Shown here: piece by piece, positions 10,871 through 22,777 of the stretch
Layout of the letters: every line of letters starts with the position of its first letter
How positions within the stretch are numbered: position 1 is the first letter of the stretch
Source of the DNA: Umbilicaria muhlenbergii
Taxonomy: Eukaryota > Ascomycota > Lecanoromycetes > Umbilicariales > Umbilicariaceae
NCBI GenBank assembly: GCA_000611775.1
Contig: KK106985.1
Location: 1,784,291-1,848,290, forward strand
Direction: 5' to 3'
DNA: 64,000 bases
Made by a program: the position numbers and the translations under genes
The notes under the pieces: generated by a model
The model's input: only the letters and a program-made list of their open reading frames with translations
What the model was told of the DNA's origin: nothing
Database searches by the model: none

Positions 10871-12650
10871 CTACAACTCGTCATGCTCCGAGACATCGCC
10901 ATCATCCAAGATCGCCGTCTTGGCCGCCTGCGCCGCCTCACTCACCACACTCTTGACACTCTCCTTGACCCCCTCCTTAGCCTTCTCCGTCGCCGCAGGC
11001 GCCTGCTTGCCCATCTCGTCCGCGTCGGGCATATCCAATTCATCGGCGTCGCTGTCGTTGGCCGCCGCGTAAGCATCGACCTTGTATTTTCCGTTTTCCT
11101 TGACGAAGTTGGCGAGATCCTCAATGGTGCGCGAGCCGGAGTAGTCGATGGGGTCGGATTTGGCGCCGGCGGGGAAGAGCTTGATGGTGGGGAAGCCCTG
11201 GATCTCGTCGGGGACGTCATTGGCGGTTGCGTCGACTTTGGCGATGGTGACTTGTTTGGCGAAAGTGGGGTTGGAGGTGTAGAGGGCGGCTAGCTCGTCG
11301 TATTTGGGGGCCAGACTGGGTGCATGTTAGTAGGATGGTATCGATAATAGCGAGCAAGAGAAAGCAATGACGCACGCTTTGCAGTGACCGCACCATGGTG
11401 CGTAGAACTCGAGGAGAACGTCCTTGTCATCGTCTAGAACGATGTCTTTGTAGTTGTGCGCCACAACAACCTGTACCGGGCCATCCTGCTTTTCGGGGAT
11501 GGGTTCGGACTTGATGCTTGGCTCCACCTTCCCATCAACGAAGTCCTGAACGAACTTGCCGACTTCCTCATGAGTGAGAGGCTTGCTCTGGTCAAAGGGG
11601 AACTTCTGGTTCTTGACGGTCTCTTGGATCGCAAAGGCAGGCCACTTGCCGGCCTCAAGGTTCAGGTTATTAGCGTGAGCGCCGAATGCCTTGGCGTCGA
11701 TGGTTGCGAAGCTGATAACTCCCTTGTGCTTTTCCGCCAGAGGCTTGAGAGCTTTGGCGAGTTCGTCGCGCTCTTCAGGAGTTTCGGCGAAGATGTAGGC
11801 CAATGGAATGCCAGCCTAACACACACCCGTCAGCATGGAACTCAAACACACATCAGATGGCAACCAACCGCCATGTAGCCAGCGTAAGTCTCTGGACCGA
11901 CTTCACCAACCAAGGGCGTAGCGGCAACTTTCGTAAACGATTCGATAGCCTCCTTCTCGAATTTGCCGTCAAAGGTAACCTTGCCTTCATCGAAAGCCTT
12001 GTACAGGACAATAGAAGGTTGCTTGACACCCTCAGCCTTGGCCAAGGTCGCATCGTTCGTGGCGCCAAATAGGTAGCTGTCCCGTAGTGCCTCAGCGACT
12101 TCGCTGAAGGAGCTGTTGGAGGCCTTGTCGTCCGCCTCGAAAAAGGCCACCAAGACAACTTTGTCTGCCGTCTTGAACTCTTCGATTGTTTCCGCTGTCA
12201 ATGTCGACACTGCGGGGAGTGATTGCTTGGTCATGTATGAGATAATACTGAAACGGACAGATTAGCAATATGCGATACACTGCGTAAACGTAGAGCTTAC
12301 GCTGGGGCTTTCCTCTGCCCCGAGTAAGGTTGGACGTTGTCTGGGCCCCGGAACACCTTTATGGTCGGGTAGCCCTCGACGCCATACTCTTTGCACAGGT
12401 CGGCCTCTTCTGTGCAGTCCACCTTCGCCAGCTGGATGTCCTTCTCTTTGAGCGTTGTGGCGGCTTCCTCATATTCTGGGGCCAGCGCTTTGCAGTGCCC
12501 GCACCATGGTGCAAAGAATTCCGCAAGCACGAGGTCGTGCTCCTTGATAAAATCGTTGAAGGTGTCCTTCTTCAGATCATGTACGTCCGAAGCGGATGCC
12601 AAAGCGGCAGCTCCCAGGAGCCCGAGGGCAATATGCTTGAGAGTATGCAT
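10871..12650 (-). CDS. PDI1: protein disulfide isomerase, ER-retained (HDEL)
   Basis: Catalyses disulfide formation and isomerisation in the ER lumen. Exons 12650-12301, 12247-11869, 11815-11376 and 11315-10871 join in phase to 537 residues. Architecture: signal peptide (residues 1 to about 20, Ala/Leu-rich), thioredoxin domain a with WCGHCK, the b and b' domains without CXXC, domain a' with a second WCGHCK near the third intron, an acidic/Ala-rich tail, and the C-terminal retrieval signal HDEL directly before the stop. The intron inside the a' active site falls just after GHCKA. An upstream in-frame ATG at 12707 would add 19 residues before the signal peptide, so 12650 is preferred. The leader carries a 7-bp tandem repeat (12724-12776). 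Confidence 0.97.
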
Positions 12651-13420
12651 CGCAAGCTGGTGATGAACAAATGGAAGTGGAAGAGAAAGTCGATGGAAAG
12701 GGAGCAAGTGAGTGTATGGAAGAATGACGACTGACGACTGACGACTGACGACTGACGACTGACGGCTGGCGACTGAAGACTGCAGAATGGAGGATTGATA
12801 TTGATGGAAAGAACGAAGGGCTCGTGCACGTCTCCGAAGCCAGGCTCGCGGAGGACAGCTTTCATGTTCGACGATCGGCGCCTCAGCCCCTGATCAAGTA
12901 AGCATTCGAGCTAGTGGCGCCTAGTCGGAAATCCTGGAGCGCCGCTTCTACGAATCAGAGACGGCCCTTCTGCAACTTCTACCGCAGTAGTTGGATGTGG
13001 AGATAAAGTACGAGTACCGCCTGTGCCATAGTTGGACCGCGAGCATTTCAGCATGCGCAGCGCTTGTCAGTGACAAGCTCTGAACAGTCCTTATCCCCAA
13101 TCGCTTCATACATGTCTCCTAATTTCATAGATTCTCGTTGGAAACTCAAGAGGTCGTTTCTGACCCAAAGTAGTTATAGCCACAAGACACTATCTATCAG
13201 GGCAAGCCCCAGCTCAAGCCCCGCCCTTACCTTGGAACAAATACTCCACAAAATGCTGATGGGTAATAAAATGGTATCTCGAAGTCCCCCCAAGCCACGC
13301 ATCCTTTCCTTTTCAACGCCAAGAAACCCCACCCACCAATGTTCCCTAGTTGTCCCGGCCCGAGTCAACGCCATGAAGGACTCAACCTATTCAGCACACG
13401 CGTAGTCAAGGGCCCTCTCT
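12651..13420. other. PDI upstream region / ATG22 3' flank
   Basis: Tandem intergenic stretch holding the PDI1 promoter with the heptamer repeat. I could not find an obvious unfolded-protein-response element by eye. No gene was recognised. Confidence 0.5.
12724..12776. repeat. TGACGAC heptamer tandem repeat in the PDI leader
   Basis: About seven copies of the 7-mer TGACGAC, the last two degenerate (TGACGGC, TGGCGAC). It lies 74-126 bp upstream of the PDI1 ATG, probably in the 5' leader or core promoter. Confidence 0.85.
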
Positions 13421-15548
13421 TTAAGTCTCCGCTTCTTCATCGACCAGCGATATCCTCCCATCGTCGGAAGCATCATAGGCACTGGCATCCTTCTTCCCCT
13501 CTAGCTCTCTCGCCATTTGTGCGCCATCCCTCTTACCCCGATCCACGTCCACCAGCGCCATCAGCGGCAGAGGAATAAAGATCAGCACAGCGAGAAATAC
13601 AAAGGCAGGCCTGATTTCGCCATATCGGTCGGTAATGGCACCCACGATAGCCGGACCAAAGATGCTCGAGCCCTTATCCGTAATGGCATACAACGCGTAG
13701 AAAGCAGCTTCCGAACCCGGGGGTATGAGCTCACCGAAAAGACTCCGACAATACGATGAGAGGCCCCCAAGGATGAAACCATACACAGCCCCCAGTGGAT
13801 ACATCTCCCACGGCTGCTGTAACCCAAATACTCCGAGTCGCTTGATTGCTGGCAGGTAGCCTAGTAGACCGTAGATGGGTATGATCTCGAAGAGGCAAAT
13901 GCATGCGAAGATGGTCTGGGATGGTCGAAGCTTGAACCAATGGGATAGCCCACTCCACGTGAACGCACCAAGGACACCACATAGAGTGACGATAACGTTG
14001 ATGAAGGCGAGCGCTGCCGGTTTCATCTGTAACTGTGTCTTCGCGAATAGGACGGCTGTACCGCTGACCGTAGCAATGCCATCACTGAGGAGGAACCAGG
14101 CTGCGAGGAAGAGAGTGACGTCTTTGAGATGGCGGGCGCGAAGGATGGTCTTCCCAAGAGAGCGCCAAGCATAGGCGATGTAGCCTAACCAACTGCGGTT
14201 CTGCGTTCCATTGCTGGTAAATGGAATTGGAGGGCCAGGCCGAGGGCGAAGCCAAAGTGCGGCGGGAATGGTGAAGATTAGCCACCATAGCCCAACGACA
14301 AAGAGAACGAGGCGGAGTGAAAAAGTTGTAGACCCGGTGAGGACAATGATCCCAATGGCGAGGGTCTGCACGACGACTGCAGCGATGTATCCGATGCCAA
14401 TGCCAAACGCCGAGATCTTAGTCGAGAGCTGCAGCGCCGGAGATACCGGAGCATTTTCTTTCGAGTCTGGCATGCTGCGGCCGGGCTGTGATGATGCAAG
14501 CAGGGAAGCTGCGGGGTCGTCAAGAACGTGCTCGCTCGACTCTGCAACAGAGTGATTGTCCGGCTGCTCGTCCTCGGGGGGTAGAGGGGCAGCTTGTGCT
14601 TGAGCATCTATAGGTCTTTCCTGCGTAGAAGGGTGGTTTCGGACGAGTACAGGAAGGAATGCGTTCAACAGTACAAATGATGCACCGAAGCAGGTGTTAG
14701 AGATTATGGCTAGTACGGCACCAAGCAGATAAACCTTTGGAACAATGGGTAGAAAAAGCATTGTCGCCAATGCACCAGTGAAGGCAAAGGAAAGGAGGAG
14801 AGTCTTGCGATAATTGCCATGATCCGCAGCACCGGACATGGAGATGATCAAGAGGGCCTGAAGAAGAACACTGAGCGAGAAGGTATACATGGCGAAGCTG
14901 GCAGTATTTATTTCTGCCCCCAGCAGACATATGACGCATTGACCAGTATCTGGATGCGGAGATGACGCGCTTCTCAGTCCATGGGAGAGAGACGTGTCGC
15001 TAAGGGTGGAGGGAGAAGGGTTGTCGAAGCTTGCTCTGCAGGGGGTGGACCTGTCCGACAAGAGCACTCCTCGTTCACGAGCGAGCTGTTCTAACGTGAT
15101 GGGAATGAAAGATCCTGTGCGGGTTGAGAGTTTAGCTCTCCATGAGATGACCCAGGCAAGGTGATCTTCAAGTACCAACGCCGCAGACCACAAATACCTC
15201 CGCTGCCCAGCCATAACTGTACCAACCCCTCAGTTCCTTCTTACTCGTGAGCCGTGTATCCTCCCCAGGGTATTGGGGGGCAGGTCTGTGCATCGAAGAT
15301 TCCCGATCTGGTTCCATATGCTGTCTATCGGAGGATGAGTCCTCATCGTCCGCCTCAAAGGACGGAGTAGGCGACTGGAACGAGGCTTTTGCATTCGATG
15401 GTTGTCTTAACGGCAGCGACGGTCGCGGTGCTCCCTGATGCGGGACCTGGTGCGCAATATCATTGTTAATGGAGCGTCTAAATCGGAGGTCCCAGGATGT
15501 GACTGCGAGAAGTATCGCGAAATGGGAATTGGTAAGGGTGGACGTCAT
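13421..15548 (-). CDS. ATG22: Atg22-type vacuolar amino-acid exporter (MFS)
   Basis: Vacuolar membrane permease that exports amino acids released by autophagic breakdown. The last intron is 15175-15115: exon 15548-15176 joins 15114-13421 in phase. The conserved Atg22 entry sequence [19 protein letters not shown]...[24 protein letters not shown] spans that junction. About a dozen hydrophobic segments follow, with a hydrophilic central loop (residues about 330-390 in this model, Ser/Pro/Glu-rich) and an acidic C-terminus. From 15548 the protein has 688 residues. The true start may be an internal Met (for example 15317, MEPDRESS), because the sequence before it is poorly structured. It is divergent from MED14. 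Confidence 0.93.
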
Positions 15549-17019
15549 AAGCTACCTTACCATTCTGAGCACTGGAATAGCTCGTCTAGACAGCCTTTCA
15601 GGTCACCCCACGTGGTTTGGGATTGCGGCGTGGGCTGGTTGGATGGTTTCACATGAAGATTGGATAACGGTGTTGGTTCTCCATCATGGTCATAACTTAT
15701 TGGTCTCGGGAACACAGAAGAGAGCCTCATGGAGCCCCATGATGCGTCGCAGGGCCCCGATTAGACGCTGGTAGCATCACCTCGAGAATGGAAGATGTTG
15801 GGGTAGAAGATGCCTGTCAAATGACCCTGATGACCCCTACCTTACCTTGCCTTACAGCAAACAATTGCGCAAACAGCTAGCTAGAAGCGTTAAGCTTTAC
15901 CCCAATCTGCGCCAGAGATCTGGAGGGAGCACGGGGCGGGGAGGGAGTTTAAGGCGGCCTGTATCCTGTAGCATGTGGCCTGTAGCCTGTAGACTGTGCC
16001 TGCCAGCCACCCCGGTCCGAATGTTAGGCCCAGCGTCAATCGTCAGTGAGGTACCTCGTACTTTCGGAAGGGGGAAAGTCGTCCATTCACGACAACTTGG
16101 AATCCGGCAATCTTCCAGTGCGACCGTTAGAGAAATTCTCGTCCTACAAGGTCCGTGAATGCAAGCATCCTTGCCGGTATCGAGAGCGCGGGTAAGCTGT
16201 CATCACTCTGCGTGCGGGAGTTGTGGGACATGCAAGAATTGCCTGCTCTGCTTCATGCGGACTCGGACACTTCGGTGAGGGAGCATGGTATTGACTTGTA
16301 AATGTAAAAAGGTACAGCGGTGATGGCACGGATAAGGGTAATTAGTGATCCTGATGATGACGGCTGGGCCGAGAGACAATCATCACTGTGACACACCCTC
16401 TCGCCGCCTCATTGTTCTCGTCCTTTCTCTTTCATGTTCACGTTTGTGTTCTTGAAACGGCACCAGTGAAAGTCGGAACGCCCGCCCGACGCGCTAGTCT
16501 ATCTCCCGCAACTGCAGCCCTTGTGAGCCCTCCAGCGCATGCCAGCGACGCTCTCGACGCACCCTACCTTACAGCCATCAGCCTCCAACACTCCAACTTC
16601 CTCACGTCCCATCCACTACCTCGAACTGGAATCAGCCGGCGCGCTTTCACTCGTTCTCTTGATCCTGGCTACAAGATATCCTTTGCCGGTGCGAACGACA
16701 CACCCCGGGCAAAGACCTTCAACCTCCAATCCCGCGGCTGAGAAGTCAACCGTCACCTCAAAGACCTCTTCACTCCGCCAATCACTGTCGTGACCACCGC
16801 GACCTTATATGGATGCGCCTTGCCGACGATAGCAGCCGGCTGCTTCTTGCGTGGTAGTTGAGGTCATACTTTGCGCGACGGAGAATCCCGAATGCTCTAT
16901 TACCAGGCAAGATAGAGTCAACACAGGCCTTGGGAGAGGAAGAGTCGGAGGGCCGGAGGGGGAAGGTGAATGGTGTGAGGGTAGAGGTGGATGGAGGCCT
17001 AGAGCGCGCCGCTAGCAAT
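15549..17019. other. long divergent upstream region ATG22/MED14
   Basis: About 1.47 kb without a supported gene. It contains CCTTACC-type motifs at 15551-15562 and 15837-15855 and a CCTGTAG repeat at 15959-16002. Open frames from 16388 on look like leader or chance sequence. Confidence 0.5.
15959..16002. repeat. degenerate CCTGTAG repeat
   Basis: Four to five imperfect copies of CCTGTAG/CCTGTAT within 44 bp, in the ATG22/MED14 divergent intergenic region. Confidence 0.7.
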
Positions 17020-20000
17020 ATGCCCGGAGTGCTGCGGAGAAATGAGAACGACCTCAACCGTTCAAGATATGACAGCAGCGCGGACCTGGTGCAAATGGGA
17101 TCTATGTCTTGGAATGGGAAGAAAGAAAGCGCCGTGGAGGAGCAGGCCAACGGAGCGACATATATCAATGGAATAGACCATACACGTAATGGAACCTTCC
17201 TTAATGGCGTGGCAGCAACTGCGGCGGCACCGACCGGCGATTCTTTGTCAGTCCTGAACAGCTTATCCGGTCAGCTTCCCCCAGAGATAGAGCACATCAC
17301 CTTCGGCTACCAACCACTTTCGAAACTCATCACCCGCCTCGTGCAGGAAACCTTTAATGGCCTAACAGATGTCGTCAATGAAGTTTCGGAGATGCCAGTC
17401 ACACAGCCGACCAACCATGCTGGGGCTAGCCACCTCAGCAATCACGTGAACGGTAACGGGCAAGGCAATAGCTCACAGAGTAGCGTCCCGAAGAAGCTGC
17501 GTTTGTTGAACTTTGCTCAGGATCGGAGGGCACAATTCATCAAGACCTTGGTTCTATCGCAATGGAGTCGACAAGCCGAAGCCGTTGGCAAGGTAATTGA
17601 TTTGAAAGTCTGGTTGGATGGTCAAGCACGTATCTTCGACGATGCTACTCTATGGATGGGAGAGCTTAAGCGGACTCTCGCCCCGTTCAAGATGCCTAGC
17701 CCAGACCTGAAAACAGCTCTAGAGGTGCTTTCGACTGGCAAGGCATCTTGGCTTCCAGATGTAGGACTTGCCGTCTTCTTGCGATGTATTTTATTGAGTT
17801 GACACACTTATAGCTCGGATATATACCACCAGAGCCGTTATCTTCACGGCAACTGCTAAGAGCCCTACGAAACATCAATACCTTGCTGTCGATACGCTTG
17901 AATCTGCACGAAGCAATCCCTCCTGCCTTTCGCTCGTTCTCTGTAAGCTCGGGCAGAGCAACTTTCCGCGTGCCTGAAGAATTCGAAGTAGATCTTTCCA
18001 TCGCAAAGGAAGACCCTACATCGCAACTTTATTTCATCGACTTCCGCTTTTTATTTACTCCGGCTTTATTAGAGATACCTGCAGGTAGATTACGGGACGA
18101 ACTCGAAGGGAAAGCTAATGATGTTTTGAAACGGGATGGTTTACATGGCTGTTATGATTTCATGCACGATCTTGTTCTGACACACAAAATCAGCATCTTG
18201 AAACAACAAGCCGGCGAGATGGCTCGAAGGCACTGGTCTGAGAACATAAGAGTAGATGCAGTGCATCGGTCGCTCGTGATCCAGTACTGGGTCAACAGAC
18301 CAGGTGGCAAAAGTTGGGTAGAAATCGGGATCAAAAAAGGAAGGCAAAGAACCGACTCACTATGGTCAAGTGGTCGAGGAAACCCTTGCATTGCCTTGCG
18401 ATGGATGCGGTATGGCAAGGAGGTGGACCTGAAGCTGAAGCTAGCACTCGATACATTATCGATGGATGCCCTACTGAAGCAGGTCATCGCAGCGCATACA
18501 AATCATGTCCTAAGGAAGATTGAGGAAAAGCTACGAGAAGGGAAACTGTACTCGAAGAAAGCGTTGTCATTATCGCACAAGCCATCCACCAGCGAGCCCG
18601 CAGCGTGTTCCCTAACTCTGCAGCTGACCAGGTCGAAAACGATAACGATCGCTCTCGAACCTATATCAGGGGCTTTCGCAATATTACCTGCCTCTCAAGC
18701 AAACATGCACGCAGAGCGGGATTTGAACAATCTCCTTCACCCTGCTACCGAGGCTGCTGCACGCATTGCCACCCTTAGGTGCGTCGTAGCCCAGGAAGAA
18801 GTAGAATCTTGCGCCAAATGTACTGCCTGGGAATCACAGAAGACTGTCAACCCAAACATTGAGACCATGAGGACTTTCTTCCCACGGGACACACTAAGGA
18901 TCGGATTCTTTAGGGTAATGTCCTGGAGTACGAACTGGCTACTCGCATTTACCACGAGCATGAATGGTGATTTCTGGTGGATCGTGGAATTGCCGGTCGC
19001 ATCGGCCACATCAGATGCAGCCTCCTCGAATCCTGGTCTCCTACATGCTTTCAAGTCCGTGTACAAGGTTCCACTGTATGATGCAACATCACATGCGAAG
19101 AAGGCTTCTTATGAGTTGCTGTCTCAAGTGGAGGGTGCTGCAGCAGGAATGATCTCTCACTTTGTTGATACCCGACAGCTGGCACAATTGAACATACCTC
19201 ATGTGTTACAATCGTCTGGTTCGGATACATCGCTGCGAGTCCCAAGTCTCTACATACGCTTCGATTTCAAGAATAAACCAAATTCATCGCGGACGCCAGA
19301 GCGACCGACCCTAGCCTTGGCCAACGAGACGGTGAAACTCTCATATCATGGCCTGGATCCAGCTTGCCCTGAGGCAGTCCACGTTGCCGAAGCCCGGCTG
19401 ATAGACAAAATTCCCAACATCGCAGCCCTAACCTCCAGCATCGACTCTGACCTGGCCTTCCACCCCAAGTCGGGCGCCTTTGCCTTCCGCCTCCACACAC
19501 CAGTGGGCACATCTTGCATTTCGTTCCTCCTGGAACGCATGAAGCGCATTGAACAGCTCATTCGTTTCCTCGGCATACTCAAGCGGTTCGAGTTGCAATG
19601 CGAGACAGTCTCATTGAGTCGTTTAGTCTTCATCTACGCTACCGAGCCAAAGCCCCTGAAAGCAGCTATCAGCTACGCTACAGGGGCGCCAATGCAAATT
19701 GCCCTCGAGAACGGCAATCCACATCTCCGCATCTGCGATTTCCTGACTAGTCTCCTCAACGGTGATGGAGGCCTTGAATATGTCACCTCAATTCTCCGTC
19801 TCACTTTGCCTCTTTTACGAGCCATGTCAGCCGTTGAGAGTGCTCAAGAGGTCGACAATGTGGGCATTCTACCACGGTCGTCACAATGGTATCAAATTCG
19901 ATTTAGAAATCCATACGCGCGGTTCGATATCAAGCTCAGGCCTCGACGGGACACTCTTATGTGGTATGTCCAGGAGATGCCGAATAAGGACGGCGCGAGG

Positions 20001-20222
20001 AGTGAGGTGCTTGCGGGACAGATCAAAGCGTTATTCAACGGGCATGGCGATGGATGGGAAGGCAAGCGGACGGGAATAGCTGCTACTATTGACGGTGTGG
20101 AGGGTCTACTGAACAAGATCGATGAGCTCGTCAGAGACGCTAGAGTACAGGAGGCACCCGGCGAAAGAGAATCAACAAACGGCGAAGGTCAGGAGGGACG
20201 TGACGTTGTGGTCTTGGATTGA
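17020..20222 (+). CDS. MED14: Mediator tail/backbone subunit MED14 (Rgr1)
   Basis: Backbone subunit of Mediator, joining head, middle and tail for activator-dependent RNA polymerase II transcription. Exons 17020-17760 and 17814-20222 join in phase to 1049 residues from the chosen start. The conserved N-terminal Med14 block is clear: PPEIEHITFGYQPLSKLITRLVQE, then KKLRLLNFAQDRRAQFIKTLVLSQW, VGKVIDLKVW and, after the intron, LGYIPPEPLSSRQLLRALRNINTLL. The rest is long, mostly helical and weakly conserved, as expected. The start at 17020 (MPGVLRRNEND) follows fungal homologues that begin with MPG. The frame stays open to an ATG at 16858, which would add 54 Gly/Glu-rich residues. Confidence 0.93.
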
Positions 20223-20964
20223 GCACTCGGTTTTTTGCGAGGGCTATCGGCGTTCATCTCGTGTTTGGTGTTGGAGCTGTATCATCATTTGTGTCCACAG
20301 AGACTTCGGACGGATGGGGGGCTGGACTTCAATGTTGGCAGATTTTGGCGTTCATATACCCGCGGTTGTATTCGATGTTCAGTAGTGTATGAACATACGT
20401 GGTCTCAAGAGTCAGCGTAAAATAAATCAACCGATTTTGTTTCATGGCAGCTGTCTAGCCCTCCTAGAGTTTAAGATTTGAGGACCGGTTCAGATCGTTA
20501 CCAGGTGTTACTAGTCTTTATTAGTCGTTGCCAGTGAGAGTTCTAAGTGTTGTAAGAGCTCTAAGAGCTCACATTGGAGCATTTCAAGAGTTTCAAAAAC
20601 TTTGAAGAGTTCTTTGAGCCCTCTACACTTAAGCTGTTCTGCAGGTGGAGATTCTTAAAGCTCTTCAGGCACTAAGGCTCTCAAAGCTACCAGAGCTCCT
20701 AGAGCTCCTAGACCTTTATCACACCATCCAAAGTAATGTCCATAACGGAGACTAGAAGGCATAATGCCATAAAATACAACCAAGCTAAAACGCTTCAGGA
20801 ACCATATCACTAACTCAGAGCCCAATCTGTTACCCAGCTTACTTAACGTTGTACCCCTCATCAACACCCGGCGATTCCATTGCCCGCCTCAAATACTATG
20901 ACCGCCTCAACCACACCACTCATTGATAAACCGATACATACTCTTTGATCTCTGCCCAGCAGCC
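20223..20964. other. intergenic MED14 3' / MFS promoter
   Basis: About 740 bp with no gene recognised. The middle part (about 20520-20710) is made of degenerate AGAGCTC/AGTTCT-type repeats, listed separately. Confidence 0.5.
20520..20710. repeat. degenerate AGAGCTC-rich repeat tract
   Basis: About 190 bp in which variants of AGAGCTCT, AGAGTTCT, AAAGCTCT and AGAGCTCCT recur every 8-12 bp. Several are near-palindromic around AGCT. At the right end the unit AGAGCTCCT is repeated directly. It looks like a decayed minisatellite. Confidence 0.6.
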
Positions 20965-22473
20965 ATGGAACTAACTCCCATCCAACCCCAGCACCACTCC
21001 CCTATCATCAGACCCTCCCTCCGCCCCTCCACCCCCACCACCCAAGCCCCAGCCCTAGCCCCCCCCACCCGCCACCGCCAACTCCTCGTCCTAATCTCCA
21101 GTTTCCTCACCGTCTGCCTCACCATCGGCTTCAACCAATCGTACGGAATATTCCAAAGCTACTACGTCTCCAGCAGCCACAACACCACTACAGACTCGAT
21201 GCTCCCGGTCTCGGAAGCTTCGAACAGCGCCCTGGTCGCTTTCGTGGGTACCCTCGGCGCGGGACTGACGTGGGGCGGGAGTATTTTCGTCAGCCGGCGA
21301 TGGCTCGGGTGCGCGATACGAGGTGGATTACTGTGAGTGGGGTGGTGCTGATGAGTGTGGGGTTTGCGGGGGCGAGTTTGGCGACGAGGGTGAGTGTGGT
21401 TTTATGAATGGTTTTACGGTTGGGGTGGGGAGATGTGGGCGGTCTGAAGAGGAAGACGTGAAAGGGAAGATAATTGGCTAATGGGTGGGCAGATCTGGCA
21501 TTTGCTGCTGACGCAAGGGTTCTTGTACGGGGTGGGCTCTTCGATGATGTATTTCCCCATCTTGAGCGTGGCGCCGGAGTATTTCGATCAGCATCGGGGG
21601 AGCGCCATGGGGGTGATATTGTCGGGAGCTGGGGTTGGTATGTGTGCGATTCTTTGCAACTTGTCCCAGGGCATTTGGTGATTTTCTATAGGAGGTCTCA
21701 TCCTCTCTCCCCTCATCCGCACTCTTCTCAAATACCTTTCTATCCGCTGGACGCTCCGCTTCCTCTGCTTCTTCAACCTGGCCGTTTCTCTCCCCATCAC
21801 CCTGACCGCTGCTCCACCGCGGTCTTCCATTCACCGGCCTACGCTCGTGAATATTGCTATTGCGAAGAAACCGGCGTTTGTGTTATCAGCCGTGGCCGCC
21901 TTTCTGCAAGCTGGCGGGAATCTTGTGCCGATGACATTTTTACCTCAATTCAGTAGCGCTTTAGGGTATTCGGCCGGGTTTGGCGCAGTGTTGTTGGCTG
22001 TCAATAATGGCGTCAATTCGGCAAGTCGGATACTCACAGGTGTTGCGGCTGATCGCTTCGGAAGGCAGAACACGCTGGTGTTGAGTGTGATTGGCAGTGC
22101 CATAATGGTTTACAGTTTTTGGCTGGGGAGTGCATTGCAGGGGAATAGGGCACTGTGGCTGCTTTTCGTTGTGTTCTATGGAATTTTCGCTGGTGGCTAC
22201 AACGCTCTCTTCCCCACGACCATCACAGAGGTGTTTGGTATGCAGGCTTATGCCAGTGTGAATGGCTTTATCTATTTTGTTCGAGGGTTAGGGGCTTTGT
22301 TTGGCAGTCCAGTTGGCGGCGCTATTCTGGGAAAGTCTGCGAGTGACGGTTTCAAGCCATACAGGAATGTTGTGTGCTATGATGGAGCGTTATTCGTTGG
22401 CGCGTCTCTCTGTGTCATCGGAGTGAGATACTTTGACGCTGTGGAAAAGAAGCAGTGGAGATGGAAAGCTTGA
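20965..22473 (+). CDS. MFS monocarboxylate-transporter-like permease with a frame break
   Basis: Plasma-membrane major facilitator of the fungal MCT (Mch-like) group. The pieces are 20965-21389, 21493-21637 and 21692-22473; the two introns are GT-AG and in phase. Conserved text includes TIGFNQSYGIFQSYY, LGAGLTWGGSIFVS, MARVRDTRWITVSG, LTQGFLYGVGSSMMYFP and GVAADRFGRQN, with 12 hydrophobic segments expected. Within exon 1 the frame changes near 21291-21296. TM2 ends in one frame (IFVS) and the sequence continues in another (MARVRDTRW), as if one C were missing from the CC after GTCAG. Alternatively a 50-nt segment, 21241-21290 (GTGGGT...GTCAG, with a CTGAC), could be spliced out, which would restore frame but delete TM2. 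It could be an assembly error, a recent pseudogene or an odd intron. Confidence 0.8.
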
Positions 22474-22777
22474 ACGTCCGAAAAGCTGCATACTCAGAGC
22501 CTCCTGCAGGGCAATAGCAGGCGCCTTTGACGGAGAGCCCATTATGACATTGCGCAGGCATTCGCTGTTGTATGCCTTGTGATTTCTCACCATATTGCCT
22601 CTAAAGCACCATGTGAAGAGATAGAGATAGACATGGATAAACTCCTAGAACATGGAGCTCCACGCTTGCACAGCCCTACCGCGATAGTGCCTCGTCGATA
22701 CACTAGCTCGACTAGGTTCGAAGTACCACTACCAACCTTCAACGTGTCGATCCAGACACTTCAGCACACTTAAGGAC
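22474..22777. other. intergenic MFS 3' / OCT1 promoter
   Basis: 304 bp between tandem genes, holding the OCT1 promoter and leader. Nothing specific was recognised. Confidence 0.5.

Noticed and set aside
16388-16741. 117-codon open frame before MED14
   Set aside because: Pro/Ser/Ala-rich with no motif; more likely leader or promoter sequence of MED14.
21241-21290. Accepting the 50-nt segment as a normal intron of the MFS gene
   Set aside because: It encodes a well-conserved TM2 stretch (VGTLGAGLTWGGSIFVS), so a one-base frame break is the simpler reading; kept as an open alternative in the findings.
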